DNA of 64,000 nt. Origin: Pacificibacter marinus (GTDB taxonomy: Bacteria; Pseudomonadota; Alphaproteobacteria; Rhodobacterales; Rhodobacteraceae). The stretch spans positions 62,001 through 126,000 of the forward strand of contig NZ_FNZV01000010.1 in NCBI RefSeq assembly GCF_900109555.1. The letters are read 5' to 3'. The stretch's first letter is position 1, and each line of letters opens with the position of its first letter. This document shows positions 7,943-17,539 of the stretch, one piece after another. The notes beneath the pieces are model-generated. The model was not told the DNA's origin. It searched no databases and was given only the letters and a program-made list of their open reading frames with translations. A program made the translations under genes and the position numbers.

Positions 7943-10905
7943 TGTACATCCTCCGGACTGGGTGGGTCGCTTTCGGCCCATTCACCAACCCGCGCTAGGT
8001 GGTCAAAATCACCCGTAAATGAAACGCTTTGTACGATACGTCGTGACGTATAACCTTGCTTTGGATCGTCATAATTTCGAATGAGTTCTCGAAATCTTTC
8101 TTCGACTTTCATCGTGTCGCCGGGAAACAAGGGCAGGCGCGTTTCTTTTGTATTTCCATCCAGTCCCAAATAGGCGACTTCGCAAACACGACCAGTATTC
8201 AGGCCTGAAAATCCACTATTTTCAAGTATAATTGCTTCAAGATGCAGTTGCATATTTAGCGTTTCAGTTTGTTTTTTAGACGGCGGAGATCCTGTTTTGT
8301 AATCGTAAATAATGTAGTCTCCAGCAGCGGTTTCATCGATGCGGTCTGCCTCACATGTCAAAGAAAAATCGATATCTTTAAAGTGAAATGCGCCCTTTAT
8401 TTCTGTGGCGATAGGAGTGCCTTTTGTGCGATTTTCAGCTTCACGAACTACCAACGGGAGTGCGATTTTTTTGAGACGCCCCAACCAAACGCGCCGCGCT
8501 GCCGGCCATAAAACCGTTTCCTCAAGCACGCGCTCGGCTGTGGCGATGAGACGTGCCGCGGCCTCTTGTGTGGTCTCGTCGCGTGTGTGCGCCACGAATT
8601 CTTCCATAACTTTGTGAAACGCAGTGCCCCGGTCTCGCGGGTCTGCCGATTGTGTGAGTGGATTCAGTTTATTAAGCCGAAGCACGCGGCTGGCATAAAT
8701 TTGATACGGATCGCGTACAAGTGTTTCAACGCGCGTCACAGAAAGCTGCCTAGGGCGCGCTGCTGTGGGTGGGCGAGGGCTTGGGCGCTGCGCCATTGGT
8801 ACACTGGCCGATGGGCGCTCAAGAATGCGGGCCATTTCAACGAAAACATCTCCGCGTGCGCGCATTTGCGATAGAGCATCGGCACCTTGTGGAGACATGC
8901 CTGCTAAAAGGTTTGTGAGGCGAATCAACCAGCGCGAGGTTACTGTTTCCGCTTCAGCATTGCGTTTTGCACGCGATAAAATTACCGATTTTGCACCAAC
9001 AGCTTGTTGAAAATCATGCGCGGCGAGGCCAATTTGTTGTTCTGGTGGTAAAAGACCAACCTGCTTGCGCATATCGCGACTAAACCATGGATCGGGGGTA
9101 GGGGATGCGGGCCAAACTGTTTCATTCAACCCGCCTAAAATCACCAATTCAGCCCCTTGTGCACGAGCTTCAAGTGTTCCCCAAATCAAAATGTCTGGGT
9201 GTTTTGGCGAAGGGTCACGGGCCAAACCTCGCCCCACAATAGCGTTGAACAGGGCTCCAAATTCATGGGTCGTCATTACGCCGCCGTGCTGCGCCTCTGC
9301 TTGCAAGTCGGTGACAACACGCAATGCCTCGCGTCCTGCGGAATGGGACCATAGTTCGCGCGGATCGGTTGATTGTGGCCCGCTGACCAATGTTTCAGCC
9401 AGTTCAATTACGTGGTCTAAATGATCCGACAAATGTTGAGTGCCTGTGTCTTGCAGCTTTTCAATAATGTCAGATACCCAGATGGCCCATATGACCAGAT
9501 CCGCATCTATAGATCCAGTCTCTGAGGGCCTTTGCGACCAGTTTAGTAAATCTTCACGGGCGGGAAATGCAGGCCCATAACGGCGTAGGTGTTTTTCTAG
9601 TTTACGTGTCCACAATAGATGAAACCCACGGATACTTTCTTGGTCATATGACCCGCGCGCTACTAGTGGATGTTTAAGCAAGACTAAAAGCTGCTCAGAC
9701 GAAACAGCGCGCCCAAGTTGTCCAGATACATGTCGCAACAAGCGCCCAGGTGGGGTTTGATTGAGTGGAATACCTGCACTGTCATCGGGTGCAATATTCC
9801 AGCGATCAAGAACCGCTGTGACATGGCGTGCTAGCGCGCGATCTGGTGTGATCAGAGCTGCTTTTTGCCCGTCTTGTGCGGCTTTTCGCAGCGCAAGCGC
9901 GATACTCACGGCTTCACTGCGCGCATCGGGTGCTTCGATCAGGGTGATATCATCGCAAGCAGTGTCAATATTCTTGAAATTAGGCCCTTCAGTCATCCAT
10001 TGATCTGTGACAGGGGCAGGGCGTAAAGCCAATGAAATAAGTCTATTTCGACTCTCATTTGCGGTTACTGAAGGGGTCCAGTTTTCAACTGATTTCGGTG
10101 AAATTCCAACAGCTTTGGCAAAGTTTGAAAATCGTGCTTGAGGGTGTTCGTAGGCCTCGGACTCATCGATTTTTTGCCATGTATCTTCAGTGACATCAAA
10201 GTCAAAACCAGGCAATATAACTGAACCTTGCGGAAGGCTTGCGACCAGTTTCATAAACGCAGACGTTGTGCCGCGTGACCCTGTCGATCCCGCGACGATG
10301 ATGGGGTGTGTTGGTGGGGTGCGTGCCCATGTTTCGCCCAATAGGTCGACAACCATTTTAAGGCGCGCTTCTGGCATGGGGGGTTGGTCTTGTGTTGGAT
10401 CAAAGAAATCAGAGATGATCGACATAAAGCGACGTGCACGTGTCCAGTGGCCGGATGTATCTTCAATATTGATCGTATCTAAATCAGCGGGAGATACGCC
10501 TTCATCATGCATTTCTGCAAGCAATGCGGCTAGGCTATCTGCAAGGTCATAGATTGATGCGCGTGCTGCAAAGTCAGGTTCTTGATCTAAAAAACCCGCA
10601 ACAAGTTGTGATAACTCAAGCCGCCTGCGCAGGCCCGACACACCTTGCACGACATCCCGTGCGGCAATGTCTCTGCCAAGTTCAGTGATAAGTCGTATCT
10701 TGGGCAAAAATTGCGTACGTCCATCGTCAAATGCCAGTTTTAAATCTGTGCGTACGCGTGATGAGTTCACAAATATTTCGACCCTCGCTAATTCATCTGG
10801 TGATTGCGATTTAAGACGTTCAAGCAGACCTTCTTTCAGGGCAAACGGGAACCGAACACCGCAAGGCAGGCCGTAAACGCGCGGAGTGCTTGTTTTTTGG
10901 AACAT
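7939..10905 (-). CDS. addB: Double-strand break repair protein AddB (alphaproteobacterial type)
   Basis: A 988-residue partner of AddA. It opens MFQKTSTPRVYGLPCGVRF and carries a loop IIVAGSTGSRGTTSAFM near residue 200, typical of alphaproteobacterial AddB. The RecB-family nuclease site is YDYKTGSPPSKKQTE starting at residue 867, with TCEADRID upstream as the second acidic motif. I do not see the spaced cysteines of an iron-sulfur cluster known from Bacillus AddB. It ends in a four-base overlap with addA and starts three bases after murU, so it sits inside one transcription unit with murU, addA and trxA. Function in break resection is inferred from the family. Confidence 0.95.
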   Translation of the reverse strand: MFQKTSTPRVYGLPCGVRFPFALKEGLLERLKSQSPDELARVEIFVNSSRVRTDLKLAFDDGRTQFLPKIRLITELGRDIAARDVVQGVSGLRRRLELSQLVAGFLDQEPDFAARASIYDLADSLAALLAEMHDEGVSPADLDTINIEDTSGHWTRARRFMSIISDFFDPTQDQPPMPEARLKMVVDLLGETWARTPPTHPIIVAGSTGSRGTTSAFMKLVASLPQGSVILPGFDFDVTEDTWQKIDESEAYEHPQARFSNFAKAVGISPKSVENWTPSVTANESRNRLISLALRPAPVTDQWMTEGPNFKNIDTACDDITLIEAPDARSEAVSIALALRKAAQDGQKAALITPDRALARHVTAVLDRWNIAPDDSAGIPLNQTPPGRLLRHVSGQLGRAVSSEQLLVLLKHPLVARGSYDQESIRGFHLLWTRKLEKHLRRYGPAFPAREDLLNWSQRPSETGSIDADLVIWAIWVSDIIEKLQDTGTQHLSDHLDHVIELAETLVSGPQSTDPRELWSHSAGREALRVVTDLQAEAQHGGVMTTHEFGALFNAIVGRGLARDPSPKHPDILIWGTLEARAQGAELVILGGLNETVWPASPTPDPWFSRDMRKQVGLLPPEQQIGLAAHDFQQAVGAKSVILSRAKRNAEAETVTSRWLIRLTNLLAGMSPQGADALSQMRARGDVFVEMARILERPSASVPMAQRPSPRPPTAARPRQLSVTRVETLVRDPYQIYASRVLRLNKLNPLTQSADPRDRGTAFHKVMEEFVAHTRDETTQEAAARLIATAERVLEETVLWPAARRVWLGRLKKIALPLVVREAENRTKGTPIATEIKGAFHFKDIDFSLTCEADRIDETAAGDYIIYDYKTGSPPSKKQTETLNMQLHLEAIILENSGFSGLNTGRVCEVAYLGLDGNTKETRLPLFPGDTMKVEERFRELIRNYDDPKQGYTSRRIVQSVSFTGDFDHLARVGEWAESDPPSPEDVQ

Positions 10906-10908
10906 ATT

Positions 10909-11583
10909 TCAGGCCTCCAGCATTGTTTCAGCAAGTGGAATTGCATCAGGGTATCCCACGTCGCACCACTGGCCAGGGTAGGGTGCGCCAAATAATGTGC
11001 CGCGTGCCAAAAGATCTTCCCACACTAGATTAAGCGAGAAATGTGTTTCTGGCCTTTGTTGAATATACTGCGTTTTGATGATTTGCAGTCCGCAATAAAT
11101 ATCGCCTGCACCACGCACAACCGTGCCATCTTGACGTGTAATAAAGTCGCCTATGCCTTTGTGTCCAATCGCGCGCACTTTGGGGACAAGTAGGAGCAAG
11201 CCATCCATGATATCGGGCTGCCAATGCTGTGCAAGCCACTGTGCAGGTTTGGGGCCAGACCATGCTGAATCGGTGTTCATCGTGAATATTTCACTGCGAT
11301 TTATACGTGGCAAAGCATGTTTTAATCCACCACCTGTTTCTAGAAGGTCTTGTTCGAATATAGTCTCGAACCTAGCTAAACTTAGGTATTTTTCTAGAGT
11401 ATTTGGCAGGTAATGTAGATTGGCAAATCGCCTTTCGACACCTTCCATGGCGTCCATAGCATGATCTATCAGTGGGCGCCCTGCAACGTTGACCATTGGT
11501 TTGGGTTGATGTTGGGTGAGGGTGCCCATGCGCGTGCCACGACCAGCGCAAAAAAACATTACAGTGTCGAGACAGTGCCGCAT
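10909..11583 (-). CDS. murU: Nucleotidyltransferase, MurU-like (N-acetylmuramate-1-phosphate uridylyltransferase)
   Basis: A 224-residue nucleotidyltransferase. The N-terminal signature FFCAGRGTRMG, then QPKPMVNVAGRPLIDH, places it in the sugar-phosphate nucleotidyltransferase family; next to an AmgK-like kinase it is most likely MurU, which makes UDP-MurNAc in peptidoglycan recycling. The reading begins MRHCLDTVMFF; a second start at the internal Met (position 11559) would form a TAATG overlap with the amgK stop and give 216 residues. The longer form resembles family members that carry a few residues before the signature; neither start has a strong ribosome site. It precedes addB by three bases. 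Confidence 0.85.
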   Translation of the reverse strand: MRHCLDTVMFFCAGRGTRMGTLTQHQPKPMVNVAGRPLIDHAMDAMEGVERRFANLHYLPNTLEKYLSLARFETIFEQDLLETGGGLKHALPRINRSEIFTMNTDSAWSGPKPAQWLAQHWQPDIMDGLLLLVPKVRAIGHKGIGDFITRQDGTVVRGAGDIYCGLQIIKTQYIQQRPETHFSLNLVWEDLLARGTLFGAPYPGQWCDVGYPDAIPLAETMLEA

Positions 11584-12581
11584 TGCTCTTTTAACCTTTT
11601 TAAAATGTCTGTGCTCGGCGCGGGGACCGTTGTTTTGATCACTTTTGCCAAAGCTTCAAGATCGGGGTGGGCTAAATCTTTCATCAGATGTCCCCAAACG
11701 CGCGGGATCAAATCAACGTAATGAGGCTTTTTGAAGTACAAAGACATGCGACCAAAAATCGTCAAAATGCGCAAGTTGCGCTGTACAGAACAAATGGCTG
11801 CATCCCGGGCAAACTTAACGGGGTCCAAATCGAGTTGGGTTGCAAATCTATTGATGCACATGCGCTGCACGTTAGGTGACACATCGCGCCGCGCATCGGT
11901 CGTGAGTGATATAAGATCATAAGCTGGGTGTCCAAGCATAGCGTCTTGAAAATCCAACATGCCAACATTTTTAGGGGTTGGCCGATTTGGAAGCCATAGT
12001 AAATTCTGTGCATGGAAATCACGTAAAATGGTGACTTGGCCTGCGCCGAGCGAGTCTATGAGCGGCGCTAAAGCTGCGGCGCATTCCGCTTTGGCGTTTG
12101 AAAGCGCGTAGCCGCTAGCGGGCTCTGCATACCATTTGAAACTTGAAAGTGCGAGGTCCAGCATTGTTGGTTGAAAGTCGATTGCGCCCTTGAGCGGTGG
12201 GGCGAGGGCTAAGACTGCTAAGGCATCCACCGCCGCAGCATAAATTTCGATTTCTTTTTGCGGATCCGTATCGCAGACCACATCAAATAAATCATGCCCG
12301 AAATCTTCAAGCACCAAAAACCCATCTTTTTCGTCGGCCTCATAAATCTGTGGCGCAGATAAGTTGTTTTCACGCAAGTAAGCAGCAACTTTAAGAAAAG
12401 GCCTGACGTCTTCGCCCTTCTCGGGAGAGGCATCCATTAGAATTGCGCGGCGACCAGAAGTTGGATCAAAAAGTCGCTCGTACCGCCGCAATGAAGCATC
12501 GCCCGCAAGCGCAGTGCGCTGGGCGGAATGCCATATTGAGTTGGAAAGAAATTCGTTAAGAAGTTGGGTGCGCTCTGTCAT
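11559..12581 (-). CDS. amgK: Aminoglycoside phosphotransferase-fold sugar kinase, AmgK-like
   Basis: A 340-residue APH-family kinase. The nucleotide site lies in GDASLRRYERLFD and ILMDASPEKGEDVRPF; the catalytic loop is ILRDFHAQNLLWL and the metal site GMLDFQDAMLGHPAYDL. AmgK phosphorylates the anomeric hydroxyl of MurNAc and GlcNAc in cell-wall recycling, and the next gene is its usual partner MurU, overlapping by 25 bases (or one base if the short murU start is used). In other alphaproteobacteria a tsaE gene normally lies directly upstream; here the upstream neighbour is the PAS protein and there is no room for tsaE. Kinase fold is certain, the substrate is inferred from the pairing. Confidence 0.87.
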   Translation of the reverse strand: MTERTQLLNEFLSNSIWHSAQRTALAGDASLRRYERLFDPTSGRRAILMDASPEKGEDVRPFLKVAAYLRENNLSAPQIYEADEKDGFLVLEDFGHDLFDVVCDTDPQKEIEIYAAAVDALAVLALAPPLKGAIDFQPTMLDLALSSFKWYAEPASGYALSNAKAECAAALAPLIDSLGAGQVTILRDFHAQNLLWLPNRPTPKNVGMLDFQDAMLGHPAYDLISLTTDARRDVSPNVQRMCINRFATQLDLDPVKFARDAAICSVQRNLRILTIFGRMSLYFKKPHYVDLIPRVWGHLMKDLAHPDLEALAKVIKTTVPAPSTDILKRLKEQCGTVSTL

Positions 12582-12621
12582 GCGCTGACTTTAAAGGCCC
12601 TAGAGGCAGAGGCAAGAGAGA

Positions 12622-14208
12622 TCACATTTCAACAAAGCGAGGATCGGCCTGAGGTTGTGATTTGATGCGCGTTTGAAAAGTGGTGATTTCGGGCGAAAAT
12701 CCAGCAAGTGTTTGACCGCCAGCAAGTGGTGCAAAACGGCAATTTAGGCGTCGACCATCCCAAAGGCGTACAGAATTATTCCACTCAGTGCGCTTTTCCA
12801 TACAACTTACAAAGTCACGTACATCTGCCCAAATTGGGGTCGGCGCACATTTTGAATGCCAAATACGGGTTGCATCAAGAACACCCGTGCCGTGCAGATC
12901 CTTGGTTCCTTCTGATCCCCATAGAGATGTATAGGCGTTGTTGGCCATAAGGAGTGTGCCGTCGTTGGCAAAAACTGCAATGGCTTCTGAAAGCGAATCA
13001 AAAACAGCCTGGCTGGTTTCAATTTCCGCACGAAATCGTCGAGTTAGTGACATTTCGGCACTTATGTCTTCGAATAAGAAAGCTATGGCCCCATCGGGGT
13101 GCGGACGGCCAAAGACGCGGTAGGTGACGCCACCATGCAACGACCAAATCTCTTCGTAGGTTCCAACCTTTGCCGCAGCCTCGAGTGCAGAAATTTCTTG
13201 ACGCCATGACTTATAATCTTTGGGTTCTGGCATCATTTTCATATCGCGCAGACGGTCCAAAAACGCTGTCAATGCGGGTCTATTAGACAAAAAATCAACA
13301 GGCAAATTTGTCAAGCTAAGTAGGGCTGGATTAAAGAGTGTGAGGTTCCTCTTTCGGTCAAAAATTGCCAAGCCGATGGTCAAGTGCGCAAAGGTTTTTG
13401 TGAGAGTTTGGCGAAATTCTCGCAGAGCTTTTTCCGCCCGAACGGTTCTGTCAGCAGGAATCGCGGTGTATAATGTGTCACCGCCTGTTGGCATAGGAAA
13501 GACTTCATAAGGATGATCAGCGTTTGTATCGTTTGGCAAAGCGAGACGTTTAAAATCGCCAGGTGTCGTTGCAAAGAGTTGTTTGGTGTCGAAAAGGGCA
13601 ATTGGTGGCCAGCTTGGAATTTTACCTAGCGGCAACTGTGCATCTGCCAATGTAACATAAGCGGAATTGGCCCAGCTTACGGTGCCATCGTTGAGTTCGC
13701 GCCAAACCAAAAAAGGGACATGTTCAGAAGTGGCGCGTAGGGTCTTTAGTTCTTGTTCCATCGCGGCCAAAGAGTGGTAATCCATCTCGATATGACTTTG
13801 TGCGTTTTCCATATCAAGTAAAGACAAGCGGGCAAGACCATTGCGCCATTCGCACCGCAAAACCGCGGACCCATCCCGAGATTCTATGTCCATATTGCCG
13901 CGCTCAACCAGATCGTCAATTTCGGTTTGAAAGCTAGGAAACCGGTGAATAAGAGCGCTTAAAAGTTTCGACCAATCTGACCCGATATCTGCGGCGGCGT
14001 TTAGAACGTTGCGCGCTGATTGCGTTGCATTGATTAGAGTTTCGCCATCAAAGAGAAAGATAATATCATTGTCTTCAGCATCAAACGTGATGGAAGTGGC
14101 TGTTGATTTGCGCTCACCGAGCAAAGCGAGCGCATACAAAGTGATGAATGCCATGCATAGTGCGCCCAGGCACAAAATTGAAAGTGTGATGATAGTTTCG
14201 ACAGTCAT
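12622..14208 (-). CDS. Membrane-anchored PAS-domain protein, no kinase domain
   Basis: A 528-residue protein. Residues 4-30 form one membrane segment (TIITLSILCLGALCMAFITL). It is followed by a cytoplasmic region with PAS-like stretches: one around RATSEHVPFLVWRELNDG, a second LTIGLAIFDRKRNLTLFN, and a third beginning SQAVFDSLSEAIAVFANDG, each with the usual N-x-A/P-L-L pattern. I see no histidine-kinase H, N or G boxes, so it is not a kinase despite its place downstream of regB. AGGGGA lies a few bases before the ATG. It is 80 bases from regB and 40 from amgK. A sensory or scaffolding role is inferred; the ligand is unknown. Confidence 0.78.
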   Translation of the reverse strand: MTVETIITLSILCLGALCMAFITLYALALLGERKSTATSITFDAEDNDIIFLFDGETLINATQSARNVLNAAADIGSDWSKLLSALIHRFPSFQTEIDDLVERGNMDIESRDGSAVLRCEWRNGLARLSLLDMENAQSHIEMDYHSLAAMEQELKTLRATSEHVPFLVWRELNDGTVSWANSAYVTLADAQLPLGKIPSWPPIALFDTKQLFATTPGDFKRLALPNDTNADHPYEVFPMPTGGDTLYTAIPADRTVRAEKALREFRQTLTKTFAHLTIGLAIFDRKRNLTLFNPALLSLTNLPVDFLSNRPALTAFLDRLRDMKMMPEPKDYKSWRQEISALEAAAKVGTYEEIWSLHGGVTYRVFGRPHPDGAIAFLFEDISAEMSLTRRFRAEIETSQAVFDSLSEAIAVFANDGTLLMANNAYTSLWGSEGTKDLHGTGVLDATRIWHSKCAPTPIWADVRDFVSCMEKRTEWNNSVRLWDGRRLNCRFAPLAGGQTLAGFSPEITTFQTRIKSQPQADPRFVEM

Positions 14209-14288
14209 GAGAATCCCCTATCTCGAGCGGAAGTGGTGAAACTGACTGTTCAAAATTTAGGTTAATGCGTGGTTAAAGCAGCACCATT

Positions 14289-15689
14289 TCAATGATCAAA
14301 GGGCAAGTTTTCTCCTAAAGCCTTGGTTTGTTCTTCTTTTGAAACAGCAATGCGATCTGCCTGCCATAACAATTCGACAATCGCACCAGAGCGCCGGCCC
14401 GCGTGCAAATATTGATCTTGGGGGTCTGATCCATTTGCAAATGAAATCTCTGCACCGGTGCGTTCCAGCAGAGTTTTGGCGATAAACAGTCCAAGACCCA
14501 TGCCTTCATAGGCAGGGCGCGTTTCAACATCAATCTCGGGTCTATGGCGGCGCATAAATGGATCACCGATTTTGCCAATCACCGAGGCAGGGAAGCCAGT
14601 TCCATCATCAATGATCCGAATACTGATTGTTTCAGCCGTCCAAGCGATGTCAATCCACACGGTAGATTTCGAAAAATCGACTGCGTTTTGTACAAGGTTG
14701 CGCAATCCATGAATCATTTCAGGATGACGATAAACATGGGGTTGATCGGTGCTGCCTTCGCCAGCAAACGCTTCGATAAGTACTGTTTTTCCACGCGACA
14801 TATGCGGGTCTGCAGCCTCTTCAACAAGGGCTTGCAGTGGCGCGATTTGTAGATGCAGATCGTTTTTACCGCTGCGCCCCATTGAGCGCAAAATATCTCG
14901 ACATCTGTCAGCTTGTTCATGGATAAGCTGTGCGTCGGCTCGCAAATCTTCGTGATCTTCGAGATCGTCAATCAATTCAGCGCTCACCAACTTAATCGTC
15001 GCCAAGGGGGTGCCAAGCTCATGTGCTGCGGCCGCAACAACACCACCCAGATCGGTGAGCTTTTGCTCTCTGCCAAGTGCCATTTGCGTGGCAAGCAAAG
15101 CTTCGGACATTGTGTGGATTTCAGAAGTGATTTTCCATGCGAATACCCCAAGGAAAGCAACGCCAATCACAATGCCAGCCCAGTTACCAAGAATGAAAAT
15201 TTCAGGCAGCACCATGGCAACGCCGCGTGCATCTAATAAAGGCACATTCATGAGCGCGACTAACGTGACAAATATAATTGTCAAGCCACCTATGGCAAGC
15301 GCCGGCGCAGGCCGTAGTGCCGTGGCTGAGATGGTGACTGGCACTAAAATAAGCAATGCAAAGGGGTTGCTTAGGCCGCCCGACAAATAGAGCATCGCTG
15401 ACAGCTGGGTGATATCGAACAGCAGCATCAATGTTGTACCACGTTCAGACAGCCGCATGTTTTCAGGGTATACAAAGGCAGCAAAAACGTTGACGATAAT
15501 GGATGCGCCGATGACGACAGAAAAGCCACCAAGGGCCAACTGAAAATCCAAAAATAGTGTCGCGACAGTAATTGTTACGATTTGACCTACAATGGCAATC
15601 CATCTGAGCCATACTAAAGTGCGCAAGCGTATCCAGTTAGATCGGCGCTGCTTGGTGATGATGTCTTCTGCAATATGGGCGGTTGGCAA
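14289..15689 (-). CDS. regB: Redox sensor histidine kinase RegB/PrrB
   Basis: A 466-residue membrane kinase. Six hydrophobic segments lie in residues 30-185; within them is GGLSNPF (104-110), the invariant quinone-binding heptapeptide of RegB. The H box is AHELGTPLATIKL with His223, and Cys263 in DRCRDILRSMG is the redox-active cysteine position. The C-terminal ATPase domain has NLVQNAVDFS and DDGTGFP. RegB phosphorylates RegA when respiration is reduced, controlling photosynthesis, respiration and carbon/nitrogen genes. The start is TTG: AGGAG lies eight bases before it and no ATG fits. It diverges from senC with 84 bases between, the known reg locus arrangement. Confidence 0.96.
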   Translation of the reverse strand: MPTAHIAEDIITKQRRSNWIRLRTLVWLRWIAIVGQIVTITVATLFLDFQLALGGFSVVIGASIIVNVFAAFVYPENMRLSERGTTLMLLFDITQLSAMLYLSGGLSNPFALLILVPVTISATALRPAPALAIGGLTIIFVTLVALMNVPLLDARGVAMVLPEIFILGNWAGIVIGVAFLGVFAWKITSEIHTMSEALLATQMALGREQKLTDLGGVVAAAAHELGTPLATIKLVSAELIDDLEDHEDLRADAQLIHEQADRCRDILRSMGRSGKNDLHLQIAPLQALVEEAADPHMSRGKTVLIEAFAGEGSTDQPHVYRHPEMIHGLRNLVQNAVDFSKSTVWIDIAWTAETISIRIIDDGTGFPASVIGKIGDPFMRRHRPEIDVETRPAYEGMGLGLFIAKTLLERTGAEISFANGSDPQDQYLHAGRRSGAIVELLWQADRIAVSKEEQTKALGENLPFDH

Positions 15690-15773
15690 ACTATTTCTCC
15701 TACTGCGTCACTTCATCCCTTGTTAGTCTGGGCTGTCCATCCGATCAATGCGCAGCTGAAAAAGGAATATTCC

Positions 15774-16394
15774 ATGACTCGTATCGTCGCATATACATCT
15801 GCCATCGCAATTGCTGCCCTTTTGGCTGGCACGGCTTATTATGCTTTTGGCTCTAAATCTGATGATGCTTTTGCCAGTTGCTCAAATGGGGCCGTGGCGG
15901 GAAGCACGATTGGAGGGCCTTTTGAGCTTGTGAATGAAGATGGCGTCACGGTGACGGACGTCGATGTGATCACTAAGCCGACGATCTTGTACTTTGGGTA
16001 TACGTTTTGTCCTGATGTTTGCCCGCTCGACAATATGCGCAATGCCGATGCGCAGCGTATTTTGGATGAGCAAGGCTACGACACTCAGACGGCCTTTATT
16101 TCGATCGATCCAGAGCGCGACACACCCGAGGTTATGAAAGAGTTCACCAGCCTTTTTCATGACAATATGATTGGCCTGACTGGTTCACTTGAGCAAACGA
16201 AAGCTGCGTCAAAAGCCTATAAAACATACTTTCAAAAACAGGTTGATGGCGATCCAGAATACTACCTGATGGATCATTCCACACAGACGTATTTTGTGAT
16301 GCCTGACATTGGGTTCGTGGACTTTTTCAAGCGTGACGATTCACCGGAAAAGATGGCTGAAACCGTGGCCTGCTTTATCGACGCCGTAGAGTAA
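15774..16394 (+). CDS. senC: SCO1/SenC/PrrC copper-binding protein
   Basis: A 206-residue membrane-anchored thioredoxin-fold protein. A signal anchor spans residues 4-25; the copper site is CPDVC (Cys79, Cys83) in YFGYTFCPDVCPLD with the distal histidine in LMDHSTQTYF. SCO/SenC proteins deliver copper to the CuA or CuB site of cytochrome oxidase and, in the reg locus, link oxidase activity to RegB signalling. The start MTRIVAYTSAIA has AAGGAAT eight bases upstream; the longer ORF reaches back into regB on the opposite strand and was dropped. It sits between divergent regB and downstream regA (79 bases), the canonical regB-senC-regA order. Confidence 0.95.
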   Translation: MTRIVAYTSAIAIAALLAGTAYYAFGSKSDDAFASCSNGAVAGSTIGGPFELVNEDGVTVTDVDVITKPTILYFGYTFCPDVCPLDNMRNADAQRILDEQGYDTQTAFISIDPERDTPEVMKEFTSLFHDNMIGLTGSLEQTKAASKAYKTYFQKQVDGDPEYYLMDHSTQTYFVMPDIGFVDFFKRDDSPEKMAETVACFIDAVE

Positions 16395-16397
16395 AAT

Positions 16398-16425
16398 TTG
16401 ACAATGGGCCTCGGCGCATTAGTGT
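16398..16425 (+). promoter_or_regulatory. Candidate promoter of regA
   Basis: TTGACA at 16398-16403 is followed after 16 bases by TAGTGT, 50 bases before the regA ATG. The -35 box is perfect, the -10 box poor. Two small hairpins (GTGTT-TAG-AACAC and CGCT-AA-AGCG) follow directly. This would let regA be expressed apart from senC. Confidence 0.35.
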
Positions 16426-16473
16426 TTAGAACACGCTAAAGCGTTTGGGCGATGATGGTTAAAGGATGTTGCT

Positions 16474-17025
16474 ATGCCAACAGAGAAATTGGACATCGGC
16501 GAAGACAAGTCACTGTTGCTTGTGGATGACGACGAACCGTTTTTGCGCCGCCTAACGCGGGCAATGGAAAAGCGCGGCTTTGAGGTTGAAATGGCAGGCT
16601 CTGTCGCGGCAGGCAAAGCAATTTCAACGGCGCGACCGCCCGCTTACGCTGTCGTAGATTTACGTCTTGAGGATGGCAATGGTTTGGATGTGGTCGAAGT
16701 GCTACGCGCTAAACGCCCGGATAGTCGCATTGTGGTTTTGACCGGTTACGGCGCGATTGCGACGGCTGTGGCAGCTGTGAAGATAGGTGCTACTGATTAT
16801 CTGTCGAAACCTGCGGATGCCAATGATATCACCAGTGCCTTGTTGGCCACTGGCGATGATTTGCCGCCCCCACCTGAAAACCCGATGTCTGCAGATCGTG
16901 TGCGTTGGGAGCATATTCAACGTGTGTATGAATTGTGTGATCGCAACGTATCTGAAACGGCGCGGCGTTTGAATATGCATCGCAGAACCTTGCAACGGAT
17001 TTTAGCAAAGCGTTCACCCAAGTAA
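16474..17025 (+). CDS. regA: Response regulator RegA/PrrA
   Basis: A 183-residue two-domain regulator. The receiver has the acidic pocket VDDDEP (residues 17-22), the phospho-acceptor Asp62 in VVDLRLEDG and the conserved Lys in LSKPAD. After a proline-rich linker the C-terminal Fis-type helix-turn-helix reads NVSETARRLNMHRRTLQRIL, nearly invariant across RegA proteins. It is activated by RegB and controls redox-responsive genes. GGATG lies a few bases before the ATG. The following gene is convergent. High conservation makes this one of the most certain calls in the window. Confidence 0.97.
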   Translation: MPTEKLDIGEDKSLLLVDDDEPFLRRLTRAMEKRGFEVEMAGSVAAGKAISTARPPAYAVVDLRLEDGNGLDVVEVLRAKRPDSRIVVLTGYGAIATAVAAVKIGATDYLSKPADANDITSALLATGDDLPPPPENPMSADRVRWEHIQRVYELCDRNVSETARRLNMHRRTLQRILAKRSPK

Positions 17026-17050
17026 CCGATTGCTTTATCACATCCACACT

Positions 17051-17539
17051 TTATCGGTGCAGAGCGTAGCGTTTTTGAATTTTGTCGACCAAAGTGCCGT
17101 CATTCAAGCGCACGTCTTTGATCTGCTTTAAGGTCTCGAACCCACGGCTTTGATAATAGGACAGCCCACTTTCATTGTCCGCGCGAATGACCGCATCAAT
17201 GGATCGATAGCCGTTTTTTCGGGCCGCATCACATGTCGCTTTGAACAAAGCTGACCCAACCCCCAATCCCGTATCACCAACGCGCACAAAGGTTGCAATG
17301 TTTGTGATATCTTTGGGTAAATCAGGGTGCTCTTCGATCCATTGAAACCCCAATATTTGCCCTTTAGTATTCTCTGCAAGATGCCAAATGGCGTTAGGGA
17401 TGGACATCCATTCTGCCAATTCATGCCCAGTCACCTGTTCCACATAAGCCGTGGAGCCACCTTTTGAGATGATTGCATTCAGCAGCTCTGCCATGGCACG
17501 AGAATCCATTGTGCCAGCTTTGCGAATGTGAAGGGTCAT
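17051..17539 (-). CDS. GNAT-family N-acetyltransferase
   Basis: A 162-residue acetyltransferase. The acetyl-CoA site is in RVGDTGLGVGSALFKATCDAARKNG (motif A with the glycine-rich loop GLGVGSAL), followed by the terminal fold SGLSYYQSRGFE. The acceptor substrate cannot be told. Its ATG overlaps the stop of the upstream HD-domain gene by four bases, so the two proteins are made from one message. Its 3' end converges on regA with 25 bases between. Fold is secure, function open. Confidence 0.85.
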   Translation of the reverse strand: MTLHIRKAGTMDSRAMAELLNAIISKGGSTAYVEQVTGHELAEWMSIPNAIWHLAENTKGQILGFQWIEEHPDLPKDITNIATFVRVGDTGLGVGSALFKATCDAARKNGYRSIDAVIRADNESGLSYYQSRGFETLKQIKDVRLNDGTLVDKIQKRYALHR

